Assembly: GCA_016712745.1 (NCBI GenBank)
Contig: JADJQN010000004.1
Span: forward strand, 434,001-498,000
From: Sandaracinaceae bacterium
GTDB taxonomy: Bacteria > Myxococcota_A > Polyangia > Polyangiales > JADJQN01
Reading direction: 5' to 3'
DNA: 64,000 nucleotides
Positions 8,551 through 17,621 of the stretch are shown one piece after another. Every line of letters begins with the position of its first letter. The first letter of the stretch is position 1. Both the position numbers and the translations under genes were made by a program. Below the pieces are notes generated by a model. That model was not told where the DNA came from and ran no database searches. It saw nothing but the letters and a program-made list of their open reading frames with translations.

Positions 8551-11324
8551 TTGTTGTCGCCACCCATGAGGTCGTCAAACGCGCTGTCGACGTCTTCGTC
8601 CGATGAGCCAGCGCGCACGCTTGCGCGAGGAGCGGCGAGCTCCTTCAGCTTAGCGACGATGCTTCGGAACGTTGGGTCGCGCTTCTGAACCTTCTGATAG
8701 TAGTAGAGCGCTTCCTTCGGGTCGTTGAGCTTCTCGTATGCGATGCCAAGCTCGTAATAGAGGCCGAGCTCTTCCCGCTCGGTCTTGGTGTCGCAGTAGA
8801 GACCCTTCTTGAAGCGGCTGATGGCTTCGGCGTAGGCGCCCTTTTCCATGTGGCAAAGGCCAATCATCGTGTGCGCGATGCACTCGCGTTGCGGGTTCGA
8901 CATGCTGATTTCGAACTCGTTCATGGCGTCCTCGAGCAGACCCATTTCTTTGTACGCTATGCCGAGATCGAAGTGCGTGTCGCTGTCTTCGAGGCCGATC
9001 TGTTCTTCGACACCCTTTTTGAACGCGGCAAAGACTTGCTCAACGTCGAGTACGTCGCCGCCCACTTCGTCGAAGTTCTCCACCGGGCTGAGCTCTGCGG
9101 CAAGCTTTTCAGCGAGCTGGAAGCTCTCGTCGGTACTCTCCTCGTGAGCGGGCGCTTCACTCGCCGACGATGCTTCAAGCTCGTCGATCTCCTGCAGCTT
9201 GTCTTGGACAAGCGGATGATTCGGATGGCTGATCGCCATGTCGGCAAGCGCGCTGCGCGCCTCGTCGAAGAGTCCTTGCGCGGCAAAAAAGTCGGCTTCG
9301 TCGAGAACCTCTTCGAGCTCAGCGGCGCTCGTCGCCGGGCGGCTGCTGAGGGGGCCTGGTCGCGTCGACGCGAGCGGTACCGCCTCGAACTCTTCTGGGC
9401 TCATCGGCGCCAGGAAATCGATTTCCGCAGGTGCTGCCTCGGGCTCAAGCGTAATCGGCTTGGGCCACTCGGACGCTACACGAATGAGCTCTGGTGTATC
9501 GACGCGCGAGCGCGAGGCCGCTGCGTTCACAATCGGCGGATCGCTGTCTTTCGTCGCGTCGGTATCGTCGTCGAAATCGAGAACGCCATCGGCGGTCGCT
9601 TCGTCGGGAAACGCAGCGCGTGCGCGTGCCGCCGCAGGGACGGGGTGCTCGTCTTCGTCGCCGATGATCTCGAGGTCATCCTGCAACTCTTCGGATTCAG
9701 CTTCGATCTCTTCGAGCTCTTCGTCGAAGTCCTGGTCGAAGTCCTGGGCGTCGTCGATCTCTTGCTCGGCGGTCTCCTGTTCGACGGGCCTCGCGGAGAG
9801 CGCACGCGCGGGCGCCGCGACCGGCAACGAGGGAGCTCCACCCAACCCACGCAACCGCTCAAGCGCAGTCGGGTCTTGCGGATCAAGAGCGAGGATCTGA
9901 TCGTAGTACTGAATGGCGACGTCCGGCTCCATGTCGATGAACATGTTTGCCAAGATGTGCAGCTCGGAGATCGCTTCGGCGTCGCGACCCGAGTCGAGAT
10001 AGGCATCGCGCAAACGCTCGCGCGCTCCGACATGGTCAGGAGCCATGGACAGGACACGGAGCAACTGATCGATAACCTTCGCCCGCAGGCCGTATCGCTG
10101 AAAGACATCGCACTCAGCGAGCAGACGCGTGATGATCGGATTGCTCTCCGGCTGAGGGACATTCACCTCGCCAGTCGTGATGTTGATGATGCCGGTGTCG
10201 ATCGGATCGTCGGCGATGACCAAATCGTCTTCGGGTGCAGGCGGCGGCTCGGAGGCAGGAATCGCTTCCATCATGCGCGGCATCGGCGCCGCTTTCGGAA
10301 TCGAGGGCGAAATAACTTCAGGACGCGCGTTCTTCGGTGCGCCGACGAAGGCGCTGGGCGGCGAAATGATCGCGCGGCCTTGCGGGATAAGAAGCGGTTT
10401 CGGCTTCTCCGGAGGAAGTGCTACTTGGCTCGAGCCGTCGAGGCCAGCCCGCGCCTCGGCGTCGTGCGGATCGAGCGAAAGAATGCGCTCCAAGATACGC
10501 GTGCGTTCTTTCTTGTTCGCGCCATCGAAATGAATGCGCGCGATTTCGCGAAAGACACTGATCGCCTTCTGTTTTTGCTCAAGACCGAGGAACGCGTCGC
10601 CAAGCAGCTCGAGCGTCTTGACGTCGCGCGGGTCGGCTTTGAAACAAACCTGTAGCTTAGACAGCGCGCGCTTGGCGTCGTTGCGCTGCAGGTACATCTC
10701 GGCGAGCTCACGTGCGAGCGCCACGTCCTCGGGGCGATGAAAGAGAAGGCGCTCGGCGACTTTCATGTAGTCGTCGATGCGCCCCTGCGCGTGCAAGAGT
10801 TTTGCGCCAGCATCAAACGCCTCAGCCGCGTCTTTAACCCTGCCCGCCTTCGATAGACTCTCAGCGTACTTGATGCGAACCGGGATGTTCTCGCCGTCGA
10901 GGTCCACCATCCGCTTCAACGTCTCAAGTGACTTCTCGACGTTGCTCAGCTTTGCATACGTCGCGGCAACCTGCTCGTAGGTTGAGAGCGCGTCGCTGAT
11001 GAGCGCGAGCTGCTCGTACATCTCGCCCAAGCGAAGTTGGACTTCGATGATGTCTGGATCGAGCTTCAGGATCTGCTTGTAGACGGCGACAGCCTTCAGG
11101 AAGAAGCCCTGCTCAGCGTACGTCTGCGCCACGCGCCCGTAGGTTTGCGTCGCCTCGGCCTTCTGACCTTTGCGGGTGTAGAGGTCCCCTATCTTCAGCC
11201 AGGTGCGGACGTCTTGAGGATCTTCTTTGACGAGTTTTTGATACTCGGCGATCGCCTTGTCGTACGCGCCTTTGGCGAGATGCTTCTGAGCCGCTTCTAG
11301 AACTTTCGTGCGGTCGAGTGCCAA
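8547..11324 (-). CDS. Large tetratricopeptide-repeat protein with acidic linker
   Basis: A 925-residue cytoplasmic protein without signal peptide or membrane segment. TPR-like units fill about 1-290, with motifs such as AIAEYQKLVKEDPQDVRTWL and AVAVYKQILKLDPDIIEVQL. Further TPRs occur at about 380-480 and 770-900. Between them is a Pro- and Glu/Asp-rich linker (about 490-700) with runs of E and D. The start is TTG at 11324, chosen because the first helix matches a TPR phase and no better start exists. The gene overlaps the following histidine kinase by four bases, so the two are probably made together. It is likely a scaffold; its binding partner is unknown, with the kinase a natural guess. 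Confidence 0.88.
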   Translation of the reverse strand: MALDRTKVLEAAQKHLAKGAYDKAIAEYQKLVKEDPQDVRTWLKIGDLYTRKGQKAEATQTYGRVAQTYAEQGFFLKAVAVYKQILKLDPDIIEVQLRLGEMYEQLALISDALSTYEQVAATYAKLSNVEKSLETLKRMVDLDGENIPVRIKYAESLSKAGRVKDAAEAFDAGAKLLHAQGRIDDYMKVAERLLFHRPEDVALARELAEMYLQRNDAKRALSKLQVCFKADPRDVKTLELLGDAFLGLEQKQKAISVFREIARIHFDGANKKERTRILERILSLDPHDAEARAGLDGSSQVALPPEKPKPLLIPQGRAIISPPSAFVGAPKNARPEVISPSIPKAAPMPRMMEAIPASEPPPAPEDDLVIADDPIDTGIINITTGEVNVPQPESNPIITRLLAECDVFQRYGLRAKVIDQLLRVLSMAPDHVGARERLRDAYLDSGRDAEAISELHILANMFIDMEPDVAIQYYDQILALDPQDPTALERLRGLGGAPSLPVAAPARALSARPVEQETAEQEIDDAQDFDQDFDEELEEIEAESEELQDDLEIIGDEDEHPVPAAARARAAFPDEATADGVLDFDDDTDATKDSDPPIVNAAASRSRVDTPELIRVASEWPKPITLEPEAAPAEIDFLAPMSPEEFEAVPLASTRPGPLSSRPATSAAELEEVLDEADFFAAQGLFDEARSALADMAISHPNHPLVQDKLQEIDELEASSASEAPAHEESTDESFQLAEKLAAELSPVENFDEVGGDVLDVEQVFAAFKKGVEEQIGLEDSDTHFDLGIAYKEMGLLEDAMNEFEISMSNPQRECIAHTMIGLCHMEKGAYAEAISRFKKGLYCDTKTEREELGLYYELGIAYEKLNDPKEALYYYQKVQKRDPTFRSIVAKLKELAAPRASVRAGSSDEDVDSAFDDLMGGDNK

Positions 11325-11448
11325 GGGAGTCGCAGAAGTTTATGGTGCCGGTCGCCCAAGGGTCAAGCATTGGGCGAAGGCGACTACGCAGGAAAGCGCA
11401 GGCTTTCTGGCAAGATAGCGAAGGCTCGCCTAGCCGATGCGTTTCGCG

Positions 11449-12798
11449 TCAGCCCATGCGTTCGAGAAAGCGCGTGCTGACGTTCCCGCTAACGTAGTCG
11501 GGATGCGTGATGATCCGCTGATGCAACGGGATATTCGTGCGGATTCCGCCGATGATGGTCTCAGCGAGAGCGCGCTTCATGCGCGCGATGGCCTCGGGAC
11601 GGTTACGGCCGTGGGTAATGATCTTGGCGAGCATTGAGTCGTACTCGCCGGGGACGCGGAAGCCCCCGTAAACGCCGCTGTCCACACGGATTCCGGTGCC
11701 ACCGGGCGGGTTGTACTCGGTGATGAGGCCAGGCCATGGCGCAAAGGAAACCGGATCCTCGGCGTTGATGCGGCATTCGATAGCGTGACCGCGCGCGACA
11801 ATGGGATCGTCGTCACGCTTCCACAAATCGGGGAAGGTCGGCGCTTCGCCAGCTGCGATGCGGATTTGCTCGGCGACGAGATCGACGCCGGTGACAAGCT
11901 CGGTCACCGGATGCTCGACCTGCACGCGCGTGTTCATCTCCATGAAGTAGAGACCACGGTCGCCGTCGAGCAAGAACTCAAGGGTGCCCAGCGATCGATA
12001 GCCGCTTTCACGAATTGCGTGAAGAATGGTTTTAGTCATCGAAACGCGTAGCTCCGCGCTCAAGGCGATGCTCGGGGCTTCTTCGAGAAGCTTCTGATGA
12101 CGACGTTGAATCGAGCACTCGCGCTCACCCAACACGACCGCGTTGCCATCGCCATCCGCCAGAACCTGAAACTCGATGTGGCGCGGCTCTTCAACGAAGC
12201 GCTCGCAATAGAGGTTGCCGTTCTTGAACGCGGCAAGCGCTTCTTGTTGCGCTTGGGGATACGCGCGGCGCATGTCTTCTGCGCTGCGAATGATCTTCAT
12301 GCCGCGACCACCGCCGCCGCCTGAAGCTTTGAGCATGACGGGATACCCAACGCGCTGCGACTCGCTCACAGCATGATCGACATCCCGCAAGACATCGGTG
12401 CCGGGCAGAAGGGGAAGACCGTAGAGCTTGGCGCTCTCGCGCGCCGTAACCTTGTCACCCCAGCGTCGCATGTCCTCAGGCGTGGGGCCGATGAAGGAAA
12501 GCCCGCATTGCCGGCAAATCGCGGCGAATTCCGCGTTCTCAGATAGAAAGCCGTAGCCGGGATGAATGGCATCGGCGCCGGTTATTTCCGCCGCTGCCAT
12601 GATCGCTGGCATATGCAAGTAGCTCTGACGTGCCGGCCCCGGCCCAATGCACACCGCTTCATCGGCGAAGCGGACGTGGAGTGCTCCTGCGTCTACGTCA
12701 CTGTGAACCGCAACCGTGGCGATGCCGAGCTCGTGACATGCGCGAATGATGCGCAGCGCGATTTCGCCGCGATTCGCAATGAGGACCTTTTTGAACAT
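11449..12798 (-). CDS. accC: Acetyl-CoA carboxylase, biotin carboxylase subunit
   Basis: ATP-grasp enzyme that carboxylates biotin on AccB, the first step of fatty acid synthesis. The 449 residues match the usual 445-455. Visible hallmarks are KVLIANRGEIALRIIRA at the N terminus, HPGYGFLSENAEFA, the glycine-rich ATP loop GGGGRGMK, and MEMNTRVQVEHPVTE of the active site. The gene starts two bases after accB stops, so accB-accC are co-transcribed and probably translationally coupled. The carboxyltransferase subunit accD lies separately at 24318-25157; accA is not in the window. Confidence 0.97.
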   Translation of the reverse strand: MFKKVLIANRGEIALRIIRACHELGIATVAVHSDVDAGALHVRFADEAVCIGPGPARQSYLHMPAIMAAAEITGADAIHPGYGFLSENAEFAAICRQCGLSFIGPTPEDMRRWGDKVTARESAKLYGLPLLPGTDVLRDVDHAVSESQRVGYPVMLKASGGGGGRGMKIIRSAEDMRRAYPQAQQEALAAFKNGNLYCERFVEEPRHIEFQVLADGDGNAVVLGERECSIQRRHQKLLEEAPSIALSAELRVSMTKTILHAIRESGYRSLGTLEFLLDGDRGLYFMEMNTRVQVEHPVTELVTGVDLVAEQIRIAAGEAPTFPDLWKRDDDPIVARGHAIECRINAEDPVSFAPWPGLITEYNPPGGTGIRVDSGVYGGFRVPGEYDSMLAKIITHGRNRPEAIARMKRALAETIIGGIRTNIPLHQRIITHPDYVSGNVSTRFLERMG

Positions 12799-12800
12799 CG

Positions 12801-13286
12801 TTAGCTCTTGCGGACGCGGAAGAGTTTATCGCCGTACTCGACGGGCTTGCCGTTCTCGACGAGGACTTCGACGATGGTGCCGCCGACTTCGGATTCGATT
12901 TCATTCATGAGCTTCATCGCTTCGACGATGCAAAGTACTTGGCCCGAGCGTACGGTGGAACCGACATTCACGAACGGCGGCGCATCCGGTGAAGCCGCGC
13001 GATAGAACGTTCCGACAAAGGGTGACGTAACGAAGACGAGATTCGGATCTACCTCGATGGCGATTTCCTTGGTCGATGTTCCAATGTCGTTGGCAGGCGG
13101 CGGCGCAATGCTGTGCATGGACATGGGCATCATGGAGCCTTGAATCATGTTGGCAGCACCGACGGAGTGATCGCCGCGGCGAAGCTTGATTCGCTCGCCA
13201 TCCTTTTCTACGACGAGCTCGGTGATGTCGAACTGCTTGAGGGAGCGCATCAGTTCGCGCAACTGCTTGAGATCGATGTCCATCAA
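12801..13286 (-). CDS. accB: Acetyl-CoA carboxylase, biotin carboxyl carrier protein
   Basis: A 161-residue carrier that holds biotin and shuttles carboxylate between AccC and the AccA/AccD transferase. The N terminus (about 1-35, IDLKQLRELMRSLKQFDITEL) is the conserved helical part. A flexible Met/Pro/Ala-rich linker follows. The biotinyl domain covers about 80-161, with FVTSPFVGTFYRAASP and the attachment motif VEAMKLMNEIES, biotinylated at K125. Gene order aroQ-accB-accC is common in many bacteria and supports the assignment. Confidence 0.97.
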   Translation of the reverse strand: MMDIDLKQLRELMRSLKQFDITELVVEKDGERIKLRRGDHSVGAANMIQGSMMPMSMHSIAPPPANDIGTSTKEIAIEVDPNLVFVTSPFVGTFYRAASPDAPPFVNVGSTVRSGQVLCIVEAMKLMNEIESEVGGTIVEVLVENGKPVEYGDKLFRVRKS

Positions 13287-13341
13287 AGAGGCCTCTTATT
13301 ACCGTTTGCGCGTTCAACGCGCCGCGTCAGAAAACTACGGG

Positions 13342-13812
13342 TTATCCGTGCTTCGGCGCATTCAAATAGTCGATGATGGCCCGTAAGCCAAGTACGTAGC
13401 TGAAAGTGCCCATTCCCACGATGCTTCCGATGCACGCGGCCGCGGTCAACGAGGCAGCTCGGAACGATTCGCGGGCGTGCGTGTTCGTGATGTGGACTTC
13501 GACCGTGGGGCAATCGATAGCGGAGATGGCGTCCGCAATCGCGATCGAGGTGTGCGAGTACGCGGCCGGGTTCATCACCACGCCGTCGAATTTCGTGTGT
13601 GCCTCATGCAGCCAGTCGATGAGCTCGCCTTCGCGATTGCTTTGACGCATCTCGATTTCGCAACCCAGCTCTTTGCCAAGTGCGCGCAATGCCTTGCCGA
13701 TGTCGTCGAGCGTTTCGTGTCCGTAGAGATGCGGCTCTCGCTGGCCCAAGAGATTGAGCGAAGGGCCGTTCAATACGAGCACGCGCCTGCCGCGCTTCTT
13801 CTTGCTGGCCAT
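13342..13812 (-). CDS. aroQ: 3-Dehydroquinate dehydratase, type II
   Basis: Catalyses dehydration of 3-dehydroquinate to 3-dehydroshikimate in the shikimate pathway, as a cytoplasmic dodecamer in this family. The 156 residues fit the usual 140-160. Key motifs are VLNGPSLNLLGQREPHLYG with R25 and Y30 at the catalytic lid, NPAAYSHTSIAIADAI, and EVHITNTHARESFR. The N terminus carries a short basic extension (SKKKRGRR). The gene lies eight bases after the roadblock gene and 55 bases before accB, forming one minus-strand run. Confidence 0.95.
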   Translation of the reverse strand: MASKKKRGRRVLVLNGPSLNLLGQREPHLYGHETLDDIGKALRALGKELGCEIEMRQSNREGELIDWLHEAHTKFDGVVMNPAAYSHTSIAIADAISAIDCPTVEVHITNTHARESFRAASLTAAACIGSIVGMGTFSYVLGLRAIIDYLNAPKHG

Positions 13813-13820
13813 CGTGTCGA

Positions 13821-14180
13821 CTAGCTCAAAGCGTCGATGAGCTTCTGCGAGTTTACGCGTAAGAGATAACGCGCCTTGCCGAAGTTACCACCGGGTTTGA
13901 TCGTCATCGCGACGAAGTACTCGGAGTTGAGCATGCGAATGAGCGTGGTGACGTTCTCCGCTTGAATGGCGACTTCACGTGCGTCACCAGCATCGAGCAT
14001 CTCGGCGGCTTTGCGGATCTCTTTCAAGATGACGCTGTACTCCATGCCGACGGTTTCGACGTTCGATTCTTGATCTTGCGCGAGGTACTGCTCGACCGGA
14101 ATTCCGTCGTAGCCCATCAAGAGAGCGGCAATACCACCTTCGGTGTTGTCGACGACGCTGCGTAGGACCTCTTGAAACAT
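13821..14180 (-). CDS. Roadblock/LC7-like small protein
   Basis: A 119-residue protein that fits the roadblock/LC7 (MglB-like) fold: an N-terminal helix (MFQEVLRSVVDNT), then GIAALLMGYDGIPVEQY, a long helix, and a closing strand pair ending in a helix (VNSQKLIDALS). In myxobacteria such proteins regulate small Ras-like GTPases in polarity and motility. No GTPase gene is nearby, so the partner is unknown. The start at 14180 is preferred over an upstream ATG at 14225 because GGAGG sits four bases before it. It heads a run with aroQ and accBC. Confidence 0.75.
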   Translation of the reverse strand: MFQEVLRSVVDNTEGGIAALLMGYDGIPVEQYLAQDQESNVETVGMEYSVILKEIRKAAEMLDAGDAREVAIQAENVTTLIRMLNSEYFVAMTIKPGGNFGKARYLLRVNSQKLIDALS

Positions 14181-14296
14181 GTAGCCTCCGAGCCACATCA
14201 CATCGTGTTGGCGCAGAAGGGTCAAGTCTTGGTGCGTCGCCGCTGGCGATCCATTTCCTGCGTCAAGTCGTATAGACTGCTGGCAGGTGCAAGAAG

Positions 14297-16081
14297 ATGC
14301 GGCTTAACTTCGGATTGCTTGGATTGTTGGTGCTCGGTCTTGCCGCCTGCAAGGGGGATCCTGAGCCGCTGATCTGCGCCGACCCTGCCACCACTCTCAT
14401 GTTTCCGACTCCGGCCTGGATGCGCGGCGAGCGGTTGGATGCGCCGGCCGGCGACAAAGGCGTTGAGCTTCTTCGCTCTATTTATCCCGCCTGGGTCGAC
14501 AGCCTTGCGCTCGTCGACGGCATGGCGCAGCGACCGACCTTCGTCATCGCGCTTGATGGTGTTGCCAGCGCAATCGATGAAACGCGTGTGTCGCTCTACT
14601 CCGCGCTTGCCGATGGACAACCTCTCACGCGGCGCGTTGATGTGCGTTTCCACGCGCGCGTGGATACGCGCGACCATCGTTCGATCATCGTGCAGCCCAT
14701 CAATCCGCTGCCGCTTACATTCACCGAGGGCGTGCTCGTCATTGATGAGCTTGCAGTGACCGGCGCAAACGTCTTGCCAGCGTGCGACGGATCACAGCCC
14801 GACGCAGCCTACGCTACTGCGCTCGCTGCATTGCCGACGGAGGCGCATGCGGTCTTCGCGCTACCCTTTCACACGGCGACCGACTACCGAGTGCTAAACG
14901 ATTTGTGGACACGTTTGTCGACGACGCCTGTGCTCACTGTGATGTCAGCGGAAGCGCGCACGCTTGCATCGTTCGGTGCAGATGCTCCGTCTACGGAAGT
15001 TTCCGAGGCACTTGCCCCCACGGCGGTGAGCGGTGTGTTCTCCCTTCCCGACTATCGCGACGACGGCGTAATTGCCCGCGGTGCCGATGGCGGGCCTGTC
15101 GCAGTGGGTACGACGGAGCCCGCGTTCGTCGTGGCGCTTCCGTCGACAGGTGCCGCGCCGTATCCGTTTATTCTTTACCAGCATGGCGGCGGACGATCGC
15201 CGACCGATATCTTTCTCGTGGCACAGGAGCTTGCGTCGCAAGGCTTTGCTTTTGTCGCTATTGATTTGCCCGAGCACGGCCATCGCGCCCCGGCAGCGGC
15301 CACGGGCACCGATCTCGATTTCATTCACTTCGACGATGTGATGGCAACGCGCAGCAATTTTCAGCAAGCAGTCTCCGATCATATGGCGGTGATGAGCGGT
15401 CTTGTGGCCATCAACGCTGCGCTTCAGCCAATCACAGGCGCAGAAATCACGCTCGATCCAGCACGGGCCTTTATGATGGGCATGTCCATCGGGGCCATTT
15501 CTGGAAGCATAAGCTTCGCCACAATTCCCACGCTGCGTGGTGGCGCATTCTTTGTGGGTGCGGCTGGATATCCGGAGCTCGTGTCGACCGGACTTTTCGC
15601 CGCTCTCGCGTCGCGCATCGTCAGTCGCCCTGATCCCGAGGACACGGTCTTGCTCGCAATCGGCGAAACCATTCTCGACGCGGCAGACCCGCTTGCGTAC
15701 GCGCAGCGCGCTGAGGACCGCTCTGTGCGTCCACGTCCGATGATCTTCATGCAGGCGGTTGGCGATCCTCTGATTCCGCACGCGGCGAGCGACCAGTGGG
15801 CGCGTGCGTTTGGCGCAGAAGTCGCATTGCCGCGCGACCACGACGTGGAGGCGATGCTGGACGTCCCGTTGCCGGCCAAAGAAAACTTTGCGTGGTTGCC
15901 CGATTGGGATCACGCCACGCGCGTACTCGTTCAATGCCCTATGAATGAGATTGAACCTAGCAATCGCCATAGCGATCTTGTTCGTCAAGGTTACGCGCAA
16001 GAGCTAGTGGCCCATTGCTTCTCGACGCAGCTCAGCACGGGCGACTGCGAAGTCATCGACACCCACTTCGCAGACCACTGA
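14297..16081 (+). CDS. Lipoprotein with alpha/beta-hydrolase domain
   Basis: A 594-residue predicted lipoprotein with lipobox LAAC (Cys18). From about residue 285 it has an alpha/beta-hydrolase pattern: FILYQHGGGRSPTD (oxyanion strand-loop), FVAIDLPEHGHR, and nucleophile elbow GMSIG with Ser397. The C-terminal section has PMIFMQAVGDPLIPH (acid region) and WDHATRV (possible His). The first 280 residues form a beta-rich domain of unknown type. Likely an exported esterase or lipase-like enzyme; the substrate is unknown. It stands alone, divergent from the roadblock gene and convergent with a 62-residue protein. Confidence 0.8.
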   Translation: MRLNFGLLGLLVLGLAACKGDPEPLICADPATTLMFPTPAWMRGERLDAPAGDKGVELLRSIYPAWVDSLALVDGMAQRPTFVIALDGVASAIDETRVSLYSALADGQPLTRRVDVRFHARVDTRDHRSIIVQPINPLPLTFTEGVLVIDELAVTGANVLPACDGSQPDAAYATALAALPTEAHAVFALPFHTATDYRVLNDLWTRLSTTPVLTVMSAEARTLASFGADAPSTEVSEALAPTAVSGVFSLPDYRDDGVIARGADGGPVAVGTTEPAFVVALPSTGAAPYPFILYQHGGGRSPTDIFLVAQELASQGFAFVAIDLPEHGHRAPAAATGTDLDFIHFDDVMATRSNFQQAVSDHMAVMSGLVAINAALQPITGAEITLDPARAFMMGMSIGAISGSISFATIPTLRGGAFFVGAAGYPELVSTGLFAALASRIVSRPDPEDTVLLAIGETILDAADPLAYAQRAEDRSVRPRPMIFMQAVGDPLIPHAASDQWARAFGAEVALPRDHDVEAMLDVPLPAKENFAWLPDWDHATRVLVQCPMNEIEPSNRHSDLVRQGYAQELVAHCFSTQLSTGDCEVIDTHFADH

Positions 16082-16089
16082 CGATCCGC

Positions 16090-16278
16090 CTACGGTCTAG
16101 AACGCGGAGGTCGAACGGCCTTGGTCGGGCGCGGACGCTGCGCATTCACCGCGGCGCGCAGGCGCAGCGGCACCGGGCGACACGCGCAGTGCTCCGCGTG
16201 ATTGCGATGCCAAAGAACGCGCTCAGCCAACGTCGGCATGGGCGGCATGGGGTGAGCCTTGTGCCACTTGGCGTTCAT
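16090..16278 (-). CDS. Small conserved protein with Trp/His/Cys motif
   Basis: A 62-residue protein. The N-terminal half (KWHKAHPMPPMPTLAERVLW then HRNHAEHCACRPVP) resembles a small family I recall as conserved hypothetical proteins with WHxxHxMPxxxTxxxRxxWHxxHAxxCxCRPxP. The His/Cys spacing could bind metal. The C-terminal half is basic and Pro-rich. Start at 16278 is chosen because GGAG lies eight bases upstream; a longer frame back to 16431 has no such site. It is divergent from the ECF sigma gene. Function unknown. Confidence 0.65.
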   Translation of the reverse strand: MNAKWHKAHPMPPMPTLAERVLWHRNHAEHCACRPVPLRLRAAVNAQRPRPTKAVRPPRSRP

Positions 16279-16513
16279 GAAGCGATCTCCGCTCGCGCGA
16301 ATGCGCCGTACTCCGACCGACGCGCATTGGATGCACCTCGACGCAGATTCCGCGCCAGTGCACGATTTGCCCCGCGCGAAAACTGGTCCGCAATTGCCAG
16401 CAGAGCAGTCATCGTGATGGTGCTGACGCATGGAGCGTGCCAGCGAACTTGGCGCCGATAGCCACTCGATGTGGCATCAACTGGCGGGACCCGTGCGATA
16501 CTCCCGCCGGCCC

Positions 16514-17368
16514 ATGCATCCTCCCGCCAAAGACCAATCGACGGATTTTAGCGAACTCGACGAGCGCACCTTGGTCGCGCGTGCGCAGGAGGGCGAGGAG
16601 AAAGCGATTGCTGAGCTGCTTTCGCGCTATCAAGGACGTATCTACCGGTTTGGCATGCGTATGTGCAGTGGGCGCGAAGATGCCGAAGACGTACTTCAAG
16701 AGACGCTGCTCGCGATGGCGCGATCGATACGCACGTTCCGGGGCGCTTCCTCCCTCTCGACTTGGCTTTACTCCATCGCGCGAAGCCAATGCATCAAGAA
16801 AAGGGCGCGCGAGCGTCGCAACGTCGATGTGGCCCTCGGCGTGAACGCGCCTGGCGCGCGCTCTGCTGCCGAGGACGATTCGCCGTTGCCCGATCAGGTG
16901 GTTTCCGACGCTGAGATTGGCAACATTTTGAACCACGCGATTTCCTCCCTCGATGATGGGCAGCGCGAAGTTCTCGTTTTGCGAGACGTGGAGGGCTTGA
17001 GCGCAGGCGAAGTGGCGGACGTGGTTGGCGTTTCCGTGGACGCGGTGAAGAGCCGCTTGCATCGTGCGCGACTCGCGGTGCGCGAGCGCGTGGCACCGCA
17101 TCTCGCTGAGTTTAGAACGCCCGCTCCGCGCGAGGCTGCGTGTCCCGACGTGCTCATGCTCTTCTCCCGTCATCAAGAAGGGGAAATCAGCGCCGACCTC
17201 TGCGCCGAGATGGAGAAGCATCTCGAAACGTGTGCCGGCTGTCGCGATGCTTGCGGGTCACTGCAAAAAACGCTGGCGCTTTGTCACGCTTCGACCGCAC
17301 CGCATGTGCCAGATGCGCTGCAGGAATCAGTTAGGCATTCGCTGCGCGAGATCCTGTTGCAAAAATAG
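16514..17368 (+). CDS. ECF sigma factor fused to C-terminal zinc-finger (ZAS-like) domain
   Basis: A 284-residue ECF sigma factor. Region 2 has AIAELLSRYQGRIYRFGMRM and AEDVLQETLLAMARSIRTFR, ending in WLYSIARSQC. Region 4 has AISSLDDGQREVLVLRDVEG and the helix-turn-helix SAGEVADVVGVSVDAVKSRL. After region 4, about 80 residues form a second domain with HLETCAGCRDAC, the HxxxCxxC pattern of zinc-binding anti-sigma (ZAS) domains. It also has Cys in the preceding ACPDVLML. So activity may be redox- or zinc-controlled in cis. No separate anti-sigma gene follows. The start is uncertain: ATG at 16514 fits the family, while ATG at 16430 would add 28 unusual residues. Confidence 0.9.
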   Translation: MHPPAKDQSTDFSELDERTLVARAQEGEEKAIAELLSRYQGRIYRFGMRMCSGREDAEDVLQETLLAMARSIRTFRGASSLSTWLYSIARSQCIKKRARERRNVDVALGVNAPGARSAAEDDSPLPDQVVSDAEIGNILNHAISSLDDGQREVLVLRDVEGLSAGEVADVVGVSVDAVKSRLHRARLAVRERVAPHLAEFRTPAPREAACPDVLMLFSRHQEGEISADLCAEMEKHLETCAGCRDACGSLQKTLALCHASTAPHVPDALQESVRHSLREILLQK

Positions 17369-17426
17369 ATCAATTTTTCCGAATCCTTTTTCGCGGCCAA
17401 GGCTCTCACCTGAAAAGGAGACAGTT

Positions 17427-17621
17427 ATGTCGCGAAATGCTGCCGGTTGGGACCGTGCGATCCGGATCGTGCTCGGGGCCGTCCTTCTATCGCTATGCTT
17501 CGTTGGACCTCGCACAGCGTGGGGACTTCTGGGCTTGATACCGCTTGGAACGGGTCTAGTTGGATATTGCCCGCTCTACCAGCTCTTTGGAGTGAAAACA
17601 TGTCCCAGCCCATCCAGATAA
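17427..17621 (+). CDS. DUF2892-family small membrane protein
   Basis: A 64-residue protein with two hydrophobic segments (about 10-30 and 32-52). It has the family features SRNAAGWDRAIRIVLGAVLL near the start and GLIPLGTGLVGYCPLYQLFG with a conserved Cys near the end. This domain is also found fused to rhodanese in YgaP and is often linked to sulfur or stress genes. A strong AAGGAG lies six bases before ATG 17427. It overlaps the start of the OsmC gene by 22 bases, so these two genes and the next are one operon, 58 bases after the sigma factor gene. Confidence 0.88.
   Translation: MSRNAAGWDRAIRIVLGAVLLSLCFVGPRTAWGLLGLIPLGTGLVGYCPLYQLFGVKTCPSPSR

Noticed and set aside
16409..17221. Long minus-strand frame opposite the ECF sigma gene
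   Set aside because: Antisense of a clearly conserved gene; composition is that of a complementary frame.
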